Below, piece after piece: positions 48,920 through 61,667 of a stretch of DNA of 64,000 nucleotides; the first letter of the stretch is position 1, and each line of letters opens with the position of its first letter. Origin of the DNA: Xestospongia muta (taxonomy: Eukaryota > Porifera > Demospongiae > Haplosclerida > Petrosiidae). Below the pieces are notes generated by a model. It was not told where the DNA came from and ran no database searches. It worked only from the letters and a program-made list of their open reading frames with translations. The position numbers were made by a program, and so were the translations under genes. The stretch lies in NCBI GenBank assembly GCA_963693285.1, contig OY848922.1, forward strand, positions 6,870,923-6,934,922, in the 5' to 3' direction.

Positions 48920-50466
48920 TATTTCTGAGAGATTCCCAAGAATTACTGAAGCACATCTCAGGTTGTTGGGGTTTTTCCAAAATTGGTTGAATGAATGAGG
49001 AGTAGAGAGCTCTGTTACTAAAATGACTGATGTGGTGTTGAACTAATATATTGTTTATTCAACTCCTCCTACTTTTGGCTGTCCAACTAATGTATCTTGT
49101 CATAGAACATAACAATTATGATGTCATTGACCAATTAGATTGCTCCAATAGAAACTTTTTCATTTATTTGTATACTATATAAATACTGAAAAATGGAAAG
49201 GTTGATTTAATCCATATCTTTTACATTGCAATGTAATAAGACATTTATACAGGTAATATTGCTATCATTATTAATCGACAGTTGTGCAATTAATTGTCAT
49301 AGAACTTTTATATCTTACTTTAGGATGTTAGAATTTTCGTGAATTTTGTGTTTGCATTTTAAACAATTGATGTGCTACCAAAATGTACACGTTTTGAAAC
49401 ACTACCTTAAATTATAATATGCAGAATCTTTAGTACTATATTATGTGTCTATAGTATATGTAGTAACTACCTACAGCCATTAAGAAAATAGACTCTGATT
49501 ATTCAAATTATGTTGTACTTGAATTGTTATGTTCTAGTCAATTAGTCTATCTTTGTCTTTTTATTCTAGTAAAAGAAATCATATGACCACCTGACATATT
49601 ACAACTGTAGCCTAAGATTACAATTGTAGCCTAAGGCTTCTCTAAGATGTTTACTGTTTGTCAGTTGCATCTATCAAAATAGACCAGCCTCTGATGTGTG
49701 AGAAACAAAGAGAAGGGTCTAGCTATATAGACTAGATTCTATTTAAGTTACAATTATTACTATAAAAAGTTAGACTGATGTAGTCAGTACAAAAGGAGAC
49801 TTCATTGGTAGGACAAATCAATGGGTGTCCTCATAGAGTGGTGTACCTGTAGTAAAAGAAAGAAAACTCCATATAAATTAATATGTATTTGTATATGATA
49901 CATTATTTCTATATTAGGATACCATGCATGAATTGAGGGTAACTCATTACTGAGGACAAGTACTCCATTGTGACTTTGATACATCCTCAAAAATTGATAC
50001 TAAAGTAATAATAACATCATCAAAGAAGAACCCACTGTACCACAACATTGACCAGTTACCTATCATAACAGTATTCTATCTTTTACCACCAAACTAGAAT
50101 TAAAAGATGTAAAACTCTTGAAATGCACACCAGAATGTTAAAATGTGATTTAGTTAAGTGAATATCTATTACATACAATAACTACATAGATCTGACACTG
50201 CTGGGCTGTACTACCGTAACACTATATAGTATTCAGTATTATTAATTTGCATTATATGCATTGATCATGTTGTACAACATGCTTCCACTATTCAGTCATC
50301 TCCATATCTATTACTACATTGATGTTTTTATTAGACATGTGTTTCTACAAGACAAGTATTATTAAATATAATAGTTTGCAAAGTTTATATAATAACAAAT
50401 TCCAAATTTTGAGAAAGCATTTATGTGCTATGATGATGTCATATTAGTCATAATCACAGTTGGTAC

Positions 50467-50478
50467 TTTATAAAAAGG
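50467..50478 (+). promoter_or_regulatory. TATA box of the right collagen-like gene
   Basis: CTTTATAAAAAG, about 80-90 bases before the ATG at 50558. This spacing fits a TATA-directed start with a short 5' UTR. Confidence 0.6.
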
Positions 50479-50557
50479 GCTATTTCATCTCATGAACTAT
50501 TTCATTTCATCTCCAGTGATTTTGCTGTTGAAGGAGCTACTGATTTCCAGCAATAAA

Positions 50558-51494
50558 ATGAAGGCTGTCTTGTTTCTTTTATTTTTTATAGTTCTTGTGG
50601 ACATGACTTTTAGCACTATATCTGGTATATATATATATTATTGTTATTGGTCATAATTATCTACTTTTTTTTCATTTTTTTAGAAACTGCAGAAACTATT
50701 GACAGTGCATTCCAAGCTATTGATGATCATAAAAATGTGATATCAGGTAAATATTAGTAAAATTGCTACGTCAAAAAATATATCAATTTTCTATCACAAT
50801 AGATTCTGAAAATGCCATGGACGTTGATGGTATGAGTATGGTTAGCAATCTGGATAAGACAGAAAGAAATGATGAAACTGTTAACAAGGAAGATATTCAC
50901 ATCAAACTCACACCTGGAAAGAATATTATACTTACAATCGATGGTCAAGGAAATGGTGGTGTTACTTACACAATTTGGGGCAAGATAACTTGTCCAAAAG
51001 GAGCTGAGCTTATTTATCGAGGCTATGCTGGTGGTGGTTTTTATAATCAAAAAGGAAATGGAGCCAACTTTCTTTGTCTGCCAAAGGATCCTCAGTATTT
51101 AAGTACTACTGTTCCCACTTGGCAGTCTTACCTATATGGATCTGAGTACGAAACTAGCAACAAAATATTCAGCAAGCCTACACAAAACTACAATGTTCCT
51201 TGTGCAGTTTGCTACGTTGCTAACAAATCCACCAAACTGGTTATACCAGCTAAAGTAACTTGTCCTAAGTCATGGACGAGAGAGTACTATGGATATTTGA
51301 TGACATCCTATCATAACCATATTAGGAATGCCGTCTATGAATGTGTCTTTGGTTCTCCTGACATTATACCTGGAAGTGCAAAAAATACAGACGGTGCTCT
51401 CTTTTATTTTGTAGAGGCAGTTTGTGGCTATGGCCTTCCATGTGGTCCCTACATTGCTAAGAGAGCTGTTACATGTGTAGTATGCACTAAATGA
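50558..51494 (+). CDS. Secreted short-chain-collagen-like C-terminal domain protein, right copy
   Basis: Exons 50558-50624, 50684-50746 and 50803-51494 have the same lengths and phases as the left copy and also give 273 residues. The signal peptide differs at two residues (FLLFF, FSTIS). The exon 3 product differs at only about five positions from the left copy (GMS, GKN, ETS and PDI in place of GMG, GNK, ETN and PDV). All cysteines are kept, so both copies look functional. It faces the left copy across the palindrome centre and pairs with its own broken relative at 52444-53218. Confidence 0.85.
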
Positions 51495-52443
51495 ACCAAC
51501 TTGAACTCAAAAACTGAATTTGGACAGTGTCGTATTTTTTAGGCTTAATTTTGTTTAGCTAGTTATGTTATTGATTTATTGATTTTTAATGTCATTGTGA
51601 TAACTATGGAAAAACGATTTATAATGTAAATATTGATAGTCAAAGACGTGCTTCTGTATTTTCAGATCTTCTCATTAAGAAATACCTTGACTGTCAATAT
51701 CTATACATTCTATGGTCTCCATGACTACAAAGCTAGGTTACTACAAAGCTAGGTTAGTACATTTTCTTTGCTTTATTCTAAAATTTTCAATCAAACATTA
51801 TGTTTATTTTATTATTGTTGTAACAGAATGACTAAACAAAGGACCAACAAAGTAACACACACACACATATCATGACAACGTTAATGGTTTCCTAAATTTT
51901 TGTACTTAACATTTTACGAATTGATATTCCTTTTTCAATCATAGTAGCTATGCTTTGTGTATGTTCATACAGCCAACTACCGCAATACTGAATACAATAG
52001 AATGATTATTATGCTGTTGTGATAACCTAACTAGTCACATTATATTGTACTATACTAAGCAAAGCAGCTAGTTAAAAAAACATCATGATTGAGTATAATT
52101 TTGAGTTAGGAGGTAGATCAATTGTATCATTACTCACTGGTGAATCAGTTTAATGGCAGTTGTAATGTTAAGGAAATATCTCATTATATAGTGTAAGAAA
52201 ATAATACATTTCATGAGGAACATCTCCTAATATAGTGTTATGGTTGAAATGCTGAGGAAATAATGTAAGTTTGCTATATGCATTGCAATCATTTTCCATT
52301 GTTATTAAAATGACAGTAAAAATTAAACTATAAATAAATTAGCAAAACAAAATGTAAGCCTAAATTAGTCATTAATAAAAAAAATCAATAACAAAATGTA
52401 AGCCTAAAAATGACAATCCAAATTCGGTTGAGTTCAGTTTGGA

Positions 52444-53218
52444 TCATTTAGTGCATACTGTACATGTAACAATGTAGGGACCACATGGAAGGCCACGGCC
52501 ACAAACTGCCTCTACAAAATAGAAGAGACTGCCGTCTGTATTTTTTGCACTTCCAGGTATAATGTCAGGAGAACCATAGACATATTCATAGAGGGCCTTT
52601 CTATTGTGGTTATAATAGAATGTTATCAAATATCCACAGTACTCTCACGTCCATGACTTTGGACAAGTTACTTTAGCTGGTATAACCAGTTTGGTGGATT
52701 TGTTAGCAACTTAGCAAACTGCACAAGGAACATTGTAGTTTTGTGTAGTTTTGCTGAATATCTTGTTGTTAGTTTCGTACTCAGATCCATATAGGTAAGA
52801 CTGCCAAGTGGGAACAGTAGTACTTAAATACTGAGGATCCTTTGGCAGACAAAGAAAGTTGGCTCCATTTCCTTTTTGATTATAAAAACCACCACCAGCA
52901 TAGCCTCGATAAATAAGCTCAGCTCCTTTTGGACAAGTTATCTTGCCCCAAATTGTGTAAGTAACACCACCATTTCCTTGACCATCGATTGTAAGTATAA
53001 TATTCTTTCCAGGTGTGAGTTTGATGTGAATATCTTCCTTGTTAACAGTTTCTTCATTTTTTTTCTCTTTTCCAGATTGCTAACCACACCCATACCATCA
53101 ACGTCCATGGCCTTTTCAGAATCTATTGAATAGAAAATTAGACATTATTTGACATATTTTGCTAATATTTACACATACCTATTATATCATTTTTTTGATC
53201 ATCAATAGCTTGGAATGC
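52444..53218 (-). pseudogene. Short-chain-collagen-like broken copy (right arm)
   Basis: Mirror of 39332-40106: same truncated exon 2 start and same one-base frameshift. Its premature stop differs: TAC is changed to TAA at 52713-52711 (VCY to VC-stop), while the Arg codon that is TGA in the left copy is still CGA. Also EYYGYL is changed to EYCGYL. Confidence 0.8.
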
Positions 53219-54085
53219 TTACAAAATCATTAGTTTAAACAATAAGTAATTACATTAACATTAAAATCAATGATGTTTACATTAGTAATGTAAACAATAT
53301 GTTTGTTATTTTTATGACTAGTAAGTTTACAACCATTATAACCATATATTGATTAAAACAACCAATCACTTTATACAATGTGACCTGTAAACAAGACTAC
53401 ATTAACAGTAATAGTATTTTGATGTGAAGTTTGCTATTAAAATTTTATAACTTACACATATACTGCACAGACTATAATATCCTTTTACTATATCAAGAAT
53501 TCTGTAAACAATGTAATAAACATTGACATAAGATCTAATATATACAACCTTTTTTTTTGTTTACTAGTGAAGAAACTTTATAAAGACATTTCTAAATCAA
53601 ATGCACAATTTATTTATCTCGTGGTTTGTACACCTGTTACTAATCATGCATGTTCACAATTATCATTGACAGTGATCATATTAACAGGTTATTTGGTGTT
53701 ATGTGTCTGTTGTGATAAGCAATTGTATGCTGAAAGTGAAAGTGAAAAGTGACCTCTACACTATTTGTGATTGTAAAGTGATCTATCGTTTGATGTATAT
53801 AAACATTAATTAATAGTTCATTATAACAGAAATGGTAACTATATAACTATAATTAAAATGATTGTTAAGACAATACTATTTTCTTTATTATTTTTATTAC
53901 AAATATAAATTATACTTTTTAAGTAATTATATTGTCATAATCAATATAATTAGACAATGCTATTGTGTCAAAATATATAGTAAATTAACAATGTACAATA
54001 AGAAGTTGTATTATTTTAGTGAAGGAAATTATACTTCATGACATCTAGTACTATGAAAGTACATGTAGCTCAAGAAGATTTGATA
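53219..54085. repeat. F-repeat segment, right arm
   Basis: Reverse complement of 38470-39331 with the same two junctions. Confidence 0.7.
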
Positions 54086-54646
54086 ATAATGATAATATTA
54101 ATGTTGATGGTGTTCTTATTACATATCACAGTATGTGATAATGACTGGAGCACTGTAGATGCTAATGTAGTCTGCAACCAACTAAGATATTACCCTTCAG
54201 GTATAGTTGCATATGACAATACAACCACTCTTATATTTACTCTCTATACTATAGGAGCAAAGGCTCATTGATAAAGTATCTGGTCCCAAATCGTTATCCA
54301 ATCTTCTAAATTTACGTTTTTTCAATATCATAACCATATACAATTACAGGTAATCACTCCTCACAGTAACTACACTGTGACAGTAACAGCATACAATGAT
54401 TATAATCTTCCTTCAGCCATAATGTACTCGTTTAGTGGGTGGGGTCACTTTTCCCTAAAAATCAGTAATAATTATCTTGAGAATTCAGCTGGTATAATTT
54501 TGTTAGCTGGTCCTATCCAGTATCTAGGTTCTCGTTATACTAAGCAATCTACTGAACAATATCTACCAGCTATCTGTATAAAGGAATTAGCACAAGAATC
54601 AGGTCAGTGTTATCAGGGGCCAGAGGCTCTTTTTGGTAAAGTGTAG
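54038..54646 (+). pseudogene. SRCR and FN3 fragments, right arm
   Basis: Mirror of 37909-38518 with the same truncation; here the FN3-like stretch and the following segment share one open frame (54377-54646). The upstream hydrophobic part (IIMIILMLMVFLLHI) comes from the F-repeat junction and should not be read as a signal peptide. Confidence 0.5.
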
Positions 54647-55112
54647 TTCCAAATCAAAATTTATAGTATGTTCTGTATTATAATGTACATTGTAATAGAA
54701 TGACCTAGTTCTTAGCAACTCAGGGAGTGTGTTAATGTGTGGATATGATAACTTACTCTTGTAAACCCAACCCCCTAGATTGAGATCTGATAATATGTTA
54801 CTGATACTCTTAAATTAACACAGCCAATGTCTCCTCCCACACAAAATTAATTGACTTTAATTATTTGATTTGAAGTTCTAATTTATATTTTTTAAATGGA
54901 CATAGTCTCCTCCCACAAGCTAATTGGCTTTAATTATTTGATTGGAAGTTCTAAAAGTTCTAAAGTAACCCGACCATTAGATCTTTGAGTGTAATTTATA
55001 ACGGAAACAGTTTCTTGGCATAGATATTGATGGATTTAAAGTGGCACATATACTGGTTCCATTTTGTCTTAGTTTTTATTATAATTATAGGCTAACGTAC
55101 ATTAGTTCCAGG

Positions 55113-55187
55113 TGGACAACTTGATGAGGCAGATTACTGTAGAGACTACAATGTACACTTCCACTCTACAACAACCCTTTATATAAA
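55113..55187 (+). other. Exon candidate GGQLDEADYCRDYN
   Basis: After a TTAG/TTCCAG acceptor the frame reads VPGGQLDEADYCRDYNVHFH followed by STTTLYIK and a GTCAGT donor. The next block after TTTAG (about 55281) can continue in phase as IFLERLHTEFVQYMSFLM. The family is not recognised. The mirror is near 37369-37445. Confidence 0.3.
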
Positions 55188-55713
55188 GGTCAGTAAAATA
55201 TCTCTCATATCATTGAATGTTAAAGAAAGTTCCTGTAATGTTATAATCAATGTGTGGTCTGATATTTGTCATTTATTTAGATATTCCTGGAGAGATTACA
55301 TACAGAATTTGTACAATACATGAGCTTTTTGATGTTGTCTAGTTAGACAACATATGGCAACATGCTATGACAGATTACTAGGTCACCAACTTTGATGTTC
55401 TTGTTTCATGAAAACCTCTTTCAATGGAGAGACAGAGTTCAACTAATGCTTATAACTTCCTAATCGTGTGTAGCTATTATTGTCATGTCTCCTCAAAGCT
55501 ATGTTATTGGCAGACATTTTGACATAATGGTTACTTCCCTATCTCGGCATTGTCTGTTTGTACAATGGTGGTAGTGTTTCATTATGGATTTTAAGCATCA
55601 AAATTAATTTTAAATTAAATTTTTTATTCTCGTTACTACATTACTAAGACTCATAATAAAATTATATCATACTAAAATGAATTATTGGCAATTTCTTTAT
55701 CTTTGTCCTTTAG

Positions 55714-55873
55714 TGAAATAGAATGTGTTTCTGATATCTTTACATTAATTGAATGGTCTAACTGGTTAACTCCTAAAAATTTTCTATTTTGTTTCGACAT
55801 CACATTTTATCTTTGTTGTCTGGAGAGGAAGCCAAATGTGTGTCCTAATTTGTTAGATATTTTAAAACTACAG
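55714..55873 (+). other. Orphan exon, right copy (open)
   Basis: A 160-base block with TCCTTTAG acceptor and ACAG-GTACAT donor encodes EIECVSDIFTLIEWSNWLTP, then KNFLFCFDITFYLCCLERKP, then NVCPNLLDILKLQ. The Trp/Cys-rich composition and clean borders suggest a genuine exon. It may belong with the block at 55113-55187. I do not recognise the domain. Confidence 0.35.
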
Positions 55874-56450
55874 GTACATATATACAATTGTTATACATGT
55901 ACACAATGATGATTGATTCCACACTACTTAACTGTTTCATAAAGCGATGTCTATCTTACATTAAAAAGATAGGTATTACAAAGAGACAAAAAAAAATTAC
56001 TTGCTTTCCCTCAGTTTTGTGATGTAGCTGTCATGGCCAGGTACATTTTCTCTAACTAACTAATAGATGGTTATCTACCATATCAACATTTTAAGTGAAT
56101 GTTAACATCTAAAGATTCCTAGTATTATACTTGCTCTGTTAAAAACATCAGAGAATAAAATTTATTTATATTATCTACTTTGACTGTAAGAAGTATTTAA
56201 AATAGCATTTCTATAGCTACACCTGATTGAACGTACATCATAATGATAATATTGTCATCTACATTACATCCTCAAACTATGATATACTCCATTGCCTTAC
56301 ACCATTTTTATTTTGGGTCTTTGTCTTAGTATGTCTCTCTAAGAATCCAATGTAAAGACTGAACAATAACGGTGAGTTTCAAACAATGATAACATATAAT
56401 ACAATTGTTAAGTTCACAGTTTATGTACAACACATTTTTAATTGTGATAA

Positions 56451-56882
56451 ATAGTATGTCCAAATTGAGAAGAGCCACCCAGACATGTAAATAACACTGC
56501 CGTTTTACATGCTATCTGTATGAAACTTGCACCAATCGATTCAGCTTACAAACGTGCATTTTATATATAAAAATTTGGCTGTCTAGTGCTACGAGAAAGT
56601 AGCGAACTAAAAAACTCCATACATTTTCGATGGCATACCTTCGTCATACTTTAAAATACACACTTTCAAGGATTTAACGAATAACAATTTTCACCTCAAG
56701 AAGTCAGCCGTGTGTCACGAGGAAATTGAAAATTACAATTCTAACTACATGAACAAATGTTCTATTATGACTATTATTATTATAAAACATAAATAAAATA
56801 AAATAAAAAATACCTCACCTTACATTCCATGCATAAAACACATTTTTTTAATAAGGGGCTCTTCTCAACTCGGACATACTAT
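56451..56882. mobile_element. MITE-like element, R-inner
   Basis: Reverse complement of the L-inner copy; its left end is mutated (GTCCAAATTGAG). Confidence 0.8.
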
Positions 56883-56892
56883 AGTTAAATTG

Positions 56893-57156
56893 ATGGCTAC
56901 TGAAGTGAGTATCAGTCAAGTATAGAGTCCATACTTTCTTGTGTATAGCTAATATTGAGGATTATGGGATCAGTATTATAATACAATTAAAGTGTATGGA
57001 CTTCCTGCTTGACAAATAGTAGCTGCTTTGCTTAAATATTTGATGTATTTTCAATTAGGCTATTGGAAAAGATGATGATCTATATCCTCCTGGTGATGAT
57101 GACTTATTTCCATTATCTGATGACAATCCAGTTACTGAAAGCATATTACAAAATTA
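56893..57156 (+). CDS. Candidate two-exon mini-gene, R-inner
   Basis: ATGGCTACTGAA (56893-56904) is followed directly by a GTGAGT donor. The next good acceptor (TTTTCAATTAG) leads into 57059-57156, in phase, giving a 36-residue acidic peptide starting MATEAIGKDDDLYPPGDDDL. The ATG is about 10 bases from the edge of the MITE. Alternatively these are internal exons of a longer gene. The same layout is seen in R-outer at 60447-60458 and 60613-60707. Confidence 0.25.
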
Positions 57157-58043
57157 ACGCTAATGAGATCTCTTTAATATAACTTAATGATACATTAAAA
57201 TTTTATTTGTAGATGATAGGTAGCATAACTAATGAGTATGACAGCAAATTTGACATGATGTATTCTGGTTAGTCAGTATGTCAGTTCACAGTAACAAGAC
57301 AAATAATAGTTAATATTTTTCATATTTAGAAGATTTAATTAATTGTTAATAAGATCAATTAAAAATCAATTAATATTGGTCACACATGGTGAAGGTGTGA
57401 AGTTATTTCCCGCCAAATTTGTCACGAGTATGTGTCTAATGTTTGTCAAATGGAAGCATGAGAGAGACGTCTTGAAAGTATAAAGTGACTCCATTTTCAA
57501 TCTTGTATTAATACACAGACCCCCGTGGGTCTTCGTCGCTACAACACGTCTCTTCGTTGGATCACCCCTCTTCACGAATCGTCTCTTCGTTCGTCACTTC
57601 TCGTTGGATCTTCTCTCTTCACTGGATCATCTTTTCATTCAGTTATGATCATTCTTTTATTTTCTTTTTTTTCTGTTCTTTTTTACCTTTTTTATTTAAT
57701 TATTATTTCTTTTAATTTTTGTTTGGATCAGTCAGTTCGCTATTTGTCTATTTCTCTTCCTTTCTACAGGACTCAATTTTGAAGCTCTTACTTACTATGG
57801 GTTCTCTGATGCTCTCTGATGTTTTGACAGTTCTCTGATGTTTTGACAGTACTCTGATGTTTTGACTGTACTCAGTTGTCTGATGTTCTTTGGATGTAAA
57901 AGATGAGTCACTCTCCTGCCTGGTCTCTTCTGTCTTCTTTCTTCAAGCCTTCTTTCCTCTTCTTTTAATTTTTTTTTTAATTTTATTTTGGGCTATTTGG
58001 CCCATACACTATACAACACATTCATACAAATCCTATTAATTAT

Positions 58044-58116
58044 CTCTCCCCTGCCGCCTGGCGGCCTCAAAAAAATTTTTTAAAAATATCCAAGGCCGCC
58101 AGGTGGCGGGGGAGAG
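58044..58116. repeat. 73-base GC-rich hairpin, R-inner
   Basis: Reverse complement of the L-inner hairpin. Confidence 0.85.
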
Positions 58117-58918
58117 CTCTGATCTTCTAGGGTGCGTGTGTGTGCTGTGTGTGTGTTGGTTGGTGGTCCTTTTTCACTTCCTCTGTCTCTCTTCACTTTC
58201 TATCCATTCATTGTCACCATCAGTTAGTAACAACTCTCTTTTCTTTCCTTGCAGGAGCAGTACTGGTGAAAAAGGTGAGCAGTTTGTCCATCCATCCATC
58301 CACATCTCATCCATTCTCTAGTAATCCAGTTGTTATTCTCTCTTTCTCCCTCTATGTTCTCAACTTGTGGACTGACTGGACTCTTTGGATCTCTCGACCT
58401 TTTCGTTTTACAATTACTGGATTGGAGACCTTCTATCCTCTCTTTTCTACAACTACTGAATTGGACACCTTCACCGGACTTCTTGGGGACTCTCTATCTT
58501 CTCTTTCCTACAATTACTGGATTGGAGACTGTCACTGGACTTCTTGGGGACTGTTCAACTACAGAGACTGTTTTATTATAAATTTTACTTTTCAATTTTT
58601 TCTTTACATTTTTCATTACATTTTTTTGATTAATATTTTGTTATTTAAAAACATTTTTAACCTCAACTGAAAGTTATTTTAAGTTCATACTGCTGCTTTT
58701 ACTTTTCAAATCATTTTTGTGACGTGAAAACTGTCTTAATAGTTTTTCGTCGTTTTTGTTACTGAACTTTATTATATTCAAAATCAACATAACAGTTTTT
58801 GGAAAGTATACGGAGTTATGTATTTCGTTTGCATTTTATTTCTATATAAATTTTAGAATGTTTTAGTATACCTCCGTATACTGTAAGTATTATTTGAGAA
58901 TATCCAGGAATATGAAGA

Positions 58919-59564
58919 AAGACATTCAAGGCTCAACTGCTGGCTTACAAAGACCAGGTAAGTATATTATTTGGAGAACGTAATCATCTATTAACTTACA
59001 AATTACCATATCGATATAATGTCAGTATTCCTTGTTACTGATACAATACATTTTATAGATGACCTCACTATTGGAATTTATTAATAATAATACTGAAGTT
59101 GATCCAGAGATGGTTGTGCTTGAGAAAGATGTTCAACAGTTAATATCTCTAATAGAAGGTATTCTTAAATTGGAACATGTATTTTGGTTTGGTGTTGTTA
59201 TAATTAATACATTATTGTGAAGGCCATGTTTTAAATTTTAATTTCAATTTATGTTTAAATTGATATTAAAGTTATAAAGGATACATATATATCAATTATG
59301 TACATACTACACCAATTTATCATTCATATAATGGAAGGTTATATTTGTTTATTCTTTTTTTACTATGTGTGTTTCTCTTGTACAGAAAATCTTTTAGAAA
59401 TTAGTAAACAGAGGTTACTAGTATCTTTTACATTAACTGACTTATTCGTAGACAATGTTTGTAAAAGAGTATTGCTTTATTATTCTCTATTTTTTGACTG
59501 TACATTTAATACTGAAAACTGGTCATTTCACATTTACTCACATCAAAACTATACTGATACATGA
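58919..59564 (+). pseudogene. SMNDC1-like N-terminal exons, R-inner
   Basis: Exon b is 59059-59158, with a preceding exon ending AAAGACCAG before GTAAGT (about 58959) and exon c from about 59386. The tail after ISKQ reads through the ACTAGT segment and stops at 59564. Confidence 0.42.
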
Positions 59565-59728
59565 CATATCTTATAGATTATGTTCCAGAGTTTTGTTATA
59601 GAGTTAAAGAATTAGAATTAATATAGATTATGTGAATTAAAAAGAGTTGTAGCAGAAATATCTAAAGTCTGCTATTATATTTAATGTTGCTAAATGTATT
59701 ACTAGATATAGACATACTTGTCACTAGT
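59417..59728. repeat. ACTAGT-bounded segment in R-inner (312 bases)
   Basis: Mirror of 32805-33126 with a 10-base internal deletion after TCTAAAGT. Confidence 0.82.
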
Positions 59729-60005
59729 ATTCATGTATCTAGTTTGACTGTATAAAGTATTTAAAATAGCATTTCTATAGCTACACCTGATTGAACGTAC
59801 ATCATAATGATAATATTGTCATCTACATTATATCCTCATATTATGATATACTCCATTGCCTTACACCATTTTTATTTTGGGTCTTTGTCTTAGTATGTCT
59901 CTCTAAGAATCCAATGTAAAGACTGAACAATAATGGTGAGTTTCAAACAATGATAACATATAACATATGTACAGTTTATGTCCAACACATATTTAATTGT
60001 GATAA

Positions 60006-60436
60006 ATAGTATGTCCGAGTTGAGAAGAGCCACCCAGACATGTAAATAACTTTGCCGTTTTACATGCTATCTACATGGAACTTGCACCAATCGATTCAGC
60101 TTGCAAACGTGCATTTTATATATAAAATTTGGCTGTCTAGTGCTACGAGAAAGTAGCAAACTAAAAAAACTCCATACATTTTTAATGGCATACCTTCGTC
60201 ATACTTTAAATTACACACTTTCAAGGATTTAACAAATAACAATTTTCATCTCAAGAAGTCAGCCATGTGTCACGAGGAAATTAAAAAATTACAATTCTAA
60301 TTACATGAACAAATGTTCTATTATGACTATTATTATTAAAAATAAAATAAAATAAAATAAAAAATACCTCACCTTACATTCCATGCATAAAACACCTTTT
60401 TTTAATAAGGGGCTCTTCTCAACTCGGACATACTAT
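60006..60436. mobile_element. MITE-like element, R-outer
   Basis: Reverse complement of the L-outer copy; both inverted ends are intact. Confidence 0.8.
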
Positions 60437-61594
60437 AGTTAAATTGATGGCTACTGAAGTGAGTATCAGTCAAGCATGAAGTCCATACTTTCTTGTGTAT
60501 AGCTAATATTGAGGATTATGGGATCAGTATTATAATACAATTAAAGTGTATGGACTTCCTGCTTGACAAATAGTAGCTGCTTTGCTTAAATATTTGATGT
60601 ATTTTCAATTAGGCTATTGGAAAAGATGATGATCTATATCCTCCTGGTGATGACCTATTTCCATTATCTGATGACAATCCAGTTACTGAAACCATATTAC
60701 AAAATTAACGCTAATGAGATCTTTTTAATATAACTTAACGATACATTAAAATTTTATTCGTTGATGATAGGTAGCATAACTAATGAGTATGACAGCAAAT
60801 TTGACATGATGTATTCTGGTTAGTCATTATGTCAGTTCACAGTAACAAGTTAAGTAATAGTTAATATTTTTCATATTTAGAAGATTTAATTAATTGTTAA
60901 TAAGATCAATTAAAAATCAATTAATATTGGTCACACATGGTGAAGGTGTGAAGTTATTTCCCGCCAAATTTGTCACGAGTATGTGTCTAATGTTTGTCAA
61001 ATGGAAGCATGAGAGAGACGTCTTGAAAGTATAAAGTGACTCCATTTTCAATCTTGTATTAATAAACAGACCCCCGTGGGTCTTTGTCGCTACAACACGT
61101 CTCTTCGTTGGATCACCCCTCTTCACGAATCGTCTCTTCGTTCGTCACTTCTCGTTGGATCTTCTCTCTTCACTGGATCATCTTTTCATTCAGTTATGAT
61201 CATTCTTTTATTTTCTTTTTTTTTCTGTTCTTTTTCACCTTTTTTATTTAATTATTTCTTTTAATTTTTTTTGGGATCAGTCAGTTCGCTATTTGCTTAT
61301 TTCTCTTCCTTTCTACAGGACTCAATTTTGAAGCTCTTACTTACTATAGGTTCTCTGATGCTCTCTGATGTTTTGACAGCTCTCTGATGTTTTGACAGTA
61401 CTCTGATGTTTTGACTGTTCTCAGTTGTCTGATGTTCTCTGGATGTAAAAGATGAGTCACTCTCCTGCCTGGTCTCTTCTCTCTCTCTTCTTCCTTCAAG
61501 CCTTCTTTCCTCTTCTTTTAATTTTTTTTAAATTTTATTTGGGCTTTTTGGCCCATACACTATACAACACATTCTTACAAATCCTATTAATTAT

Positions 61595-61667
61595 CTCTCC
61601 CCTGCTGCCTGGCGGCCTCAAAAAAATTTTTTTAAAATATCCAAGGCCGCCAGGTGGCGGGGGAGAG
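61595..61667. repeat. 73-base GC-rich hairpin, R-outer
   Basis: Reverse complement of the L-outer hairpin with one stem change (CTGCTGCC). Confidence 0.85.

Larger units (their letters stand above)
56170..59728. repeat. Tandem unit R-inner
   Basis: Reverse complement of L-inner, including the same shortened leader. A 10-base deletion in the ACTAGT segment makes that segment 312 bases here. Two fused copies of the 50-base sub-repeat shorten the leader further (near 58420-58440). Confidence 0.85.
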
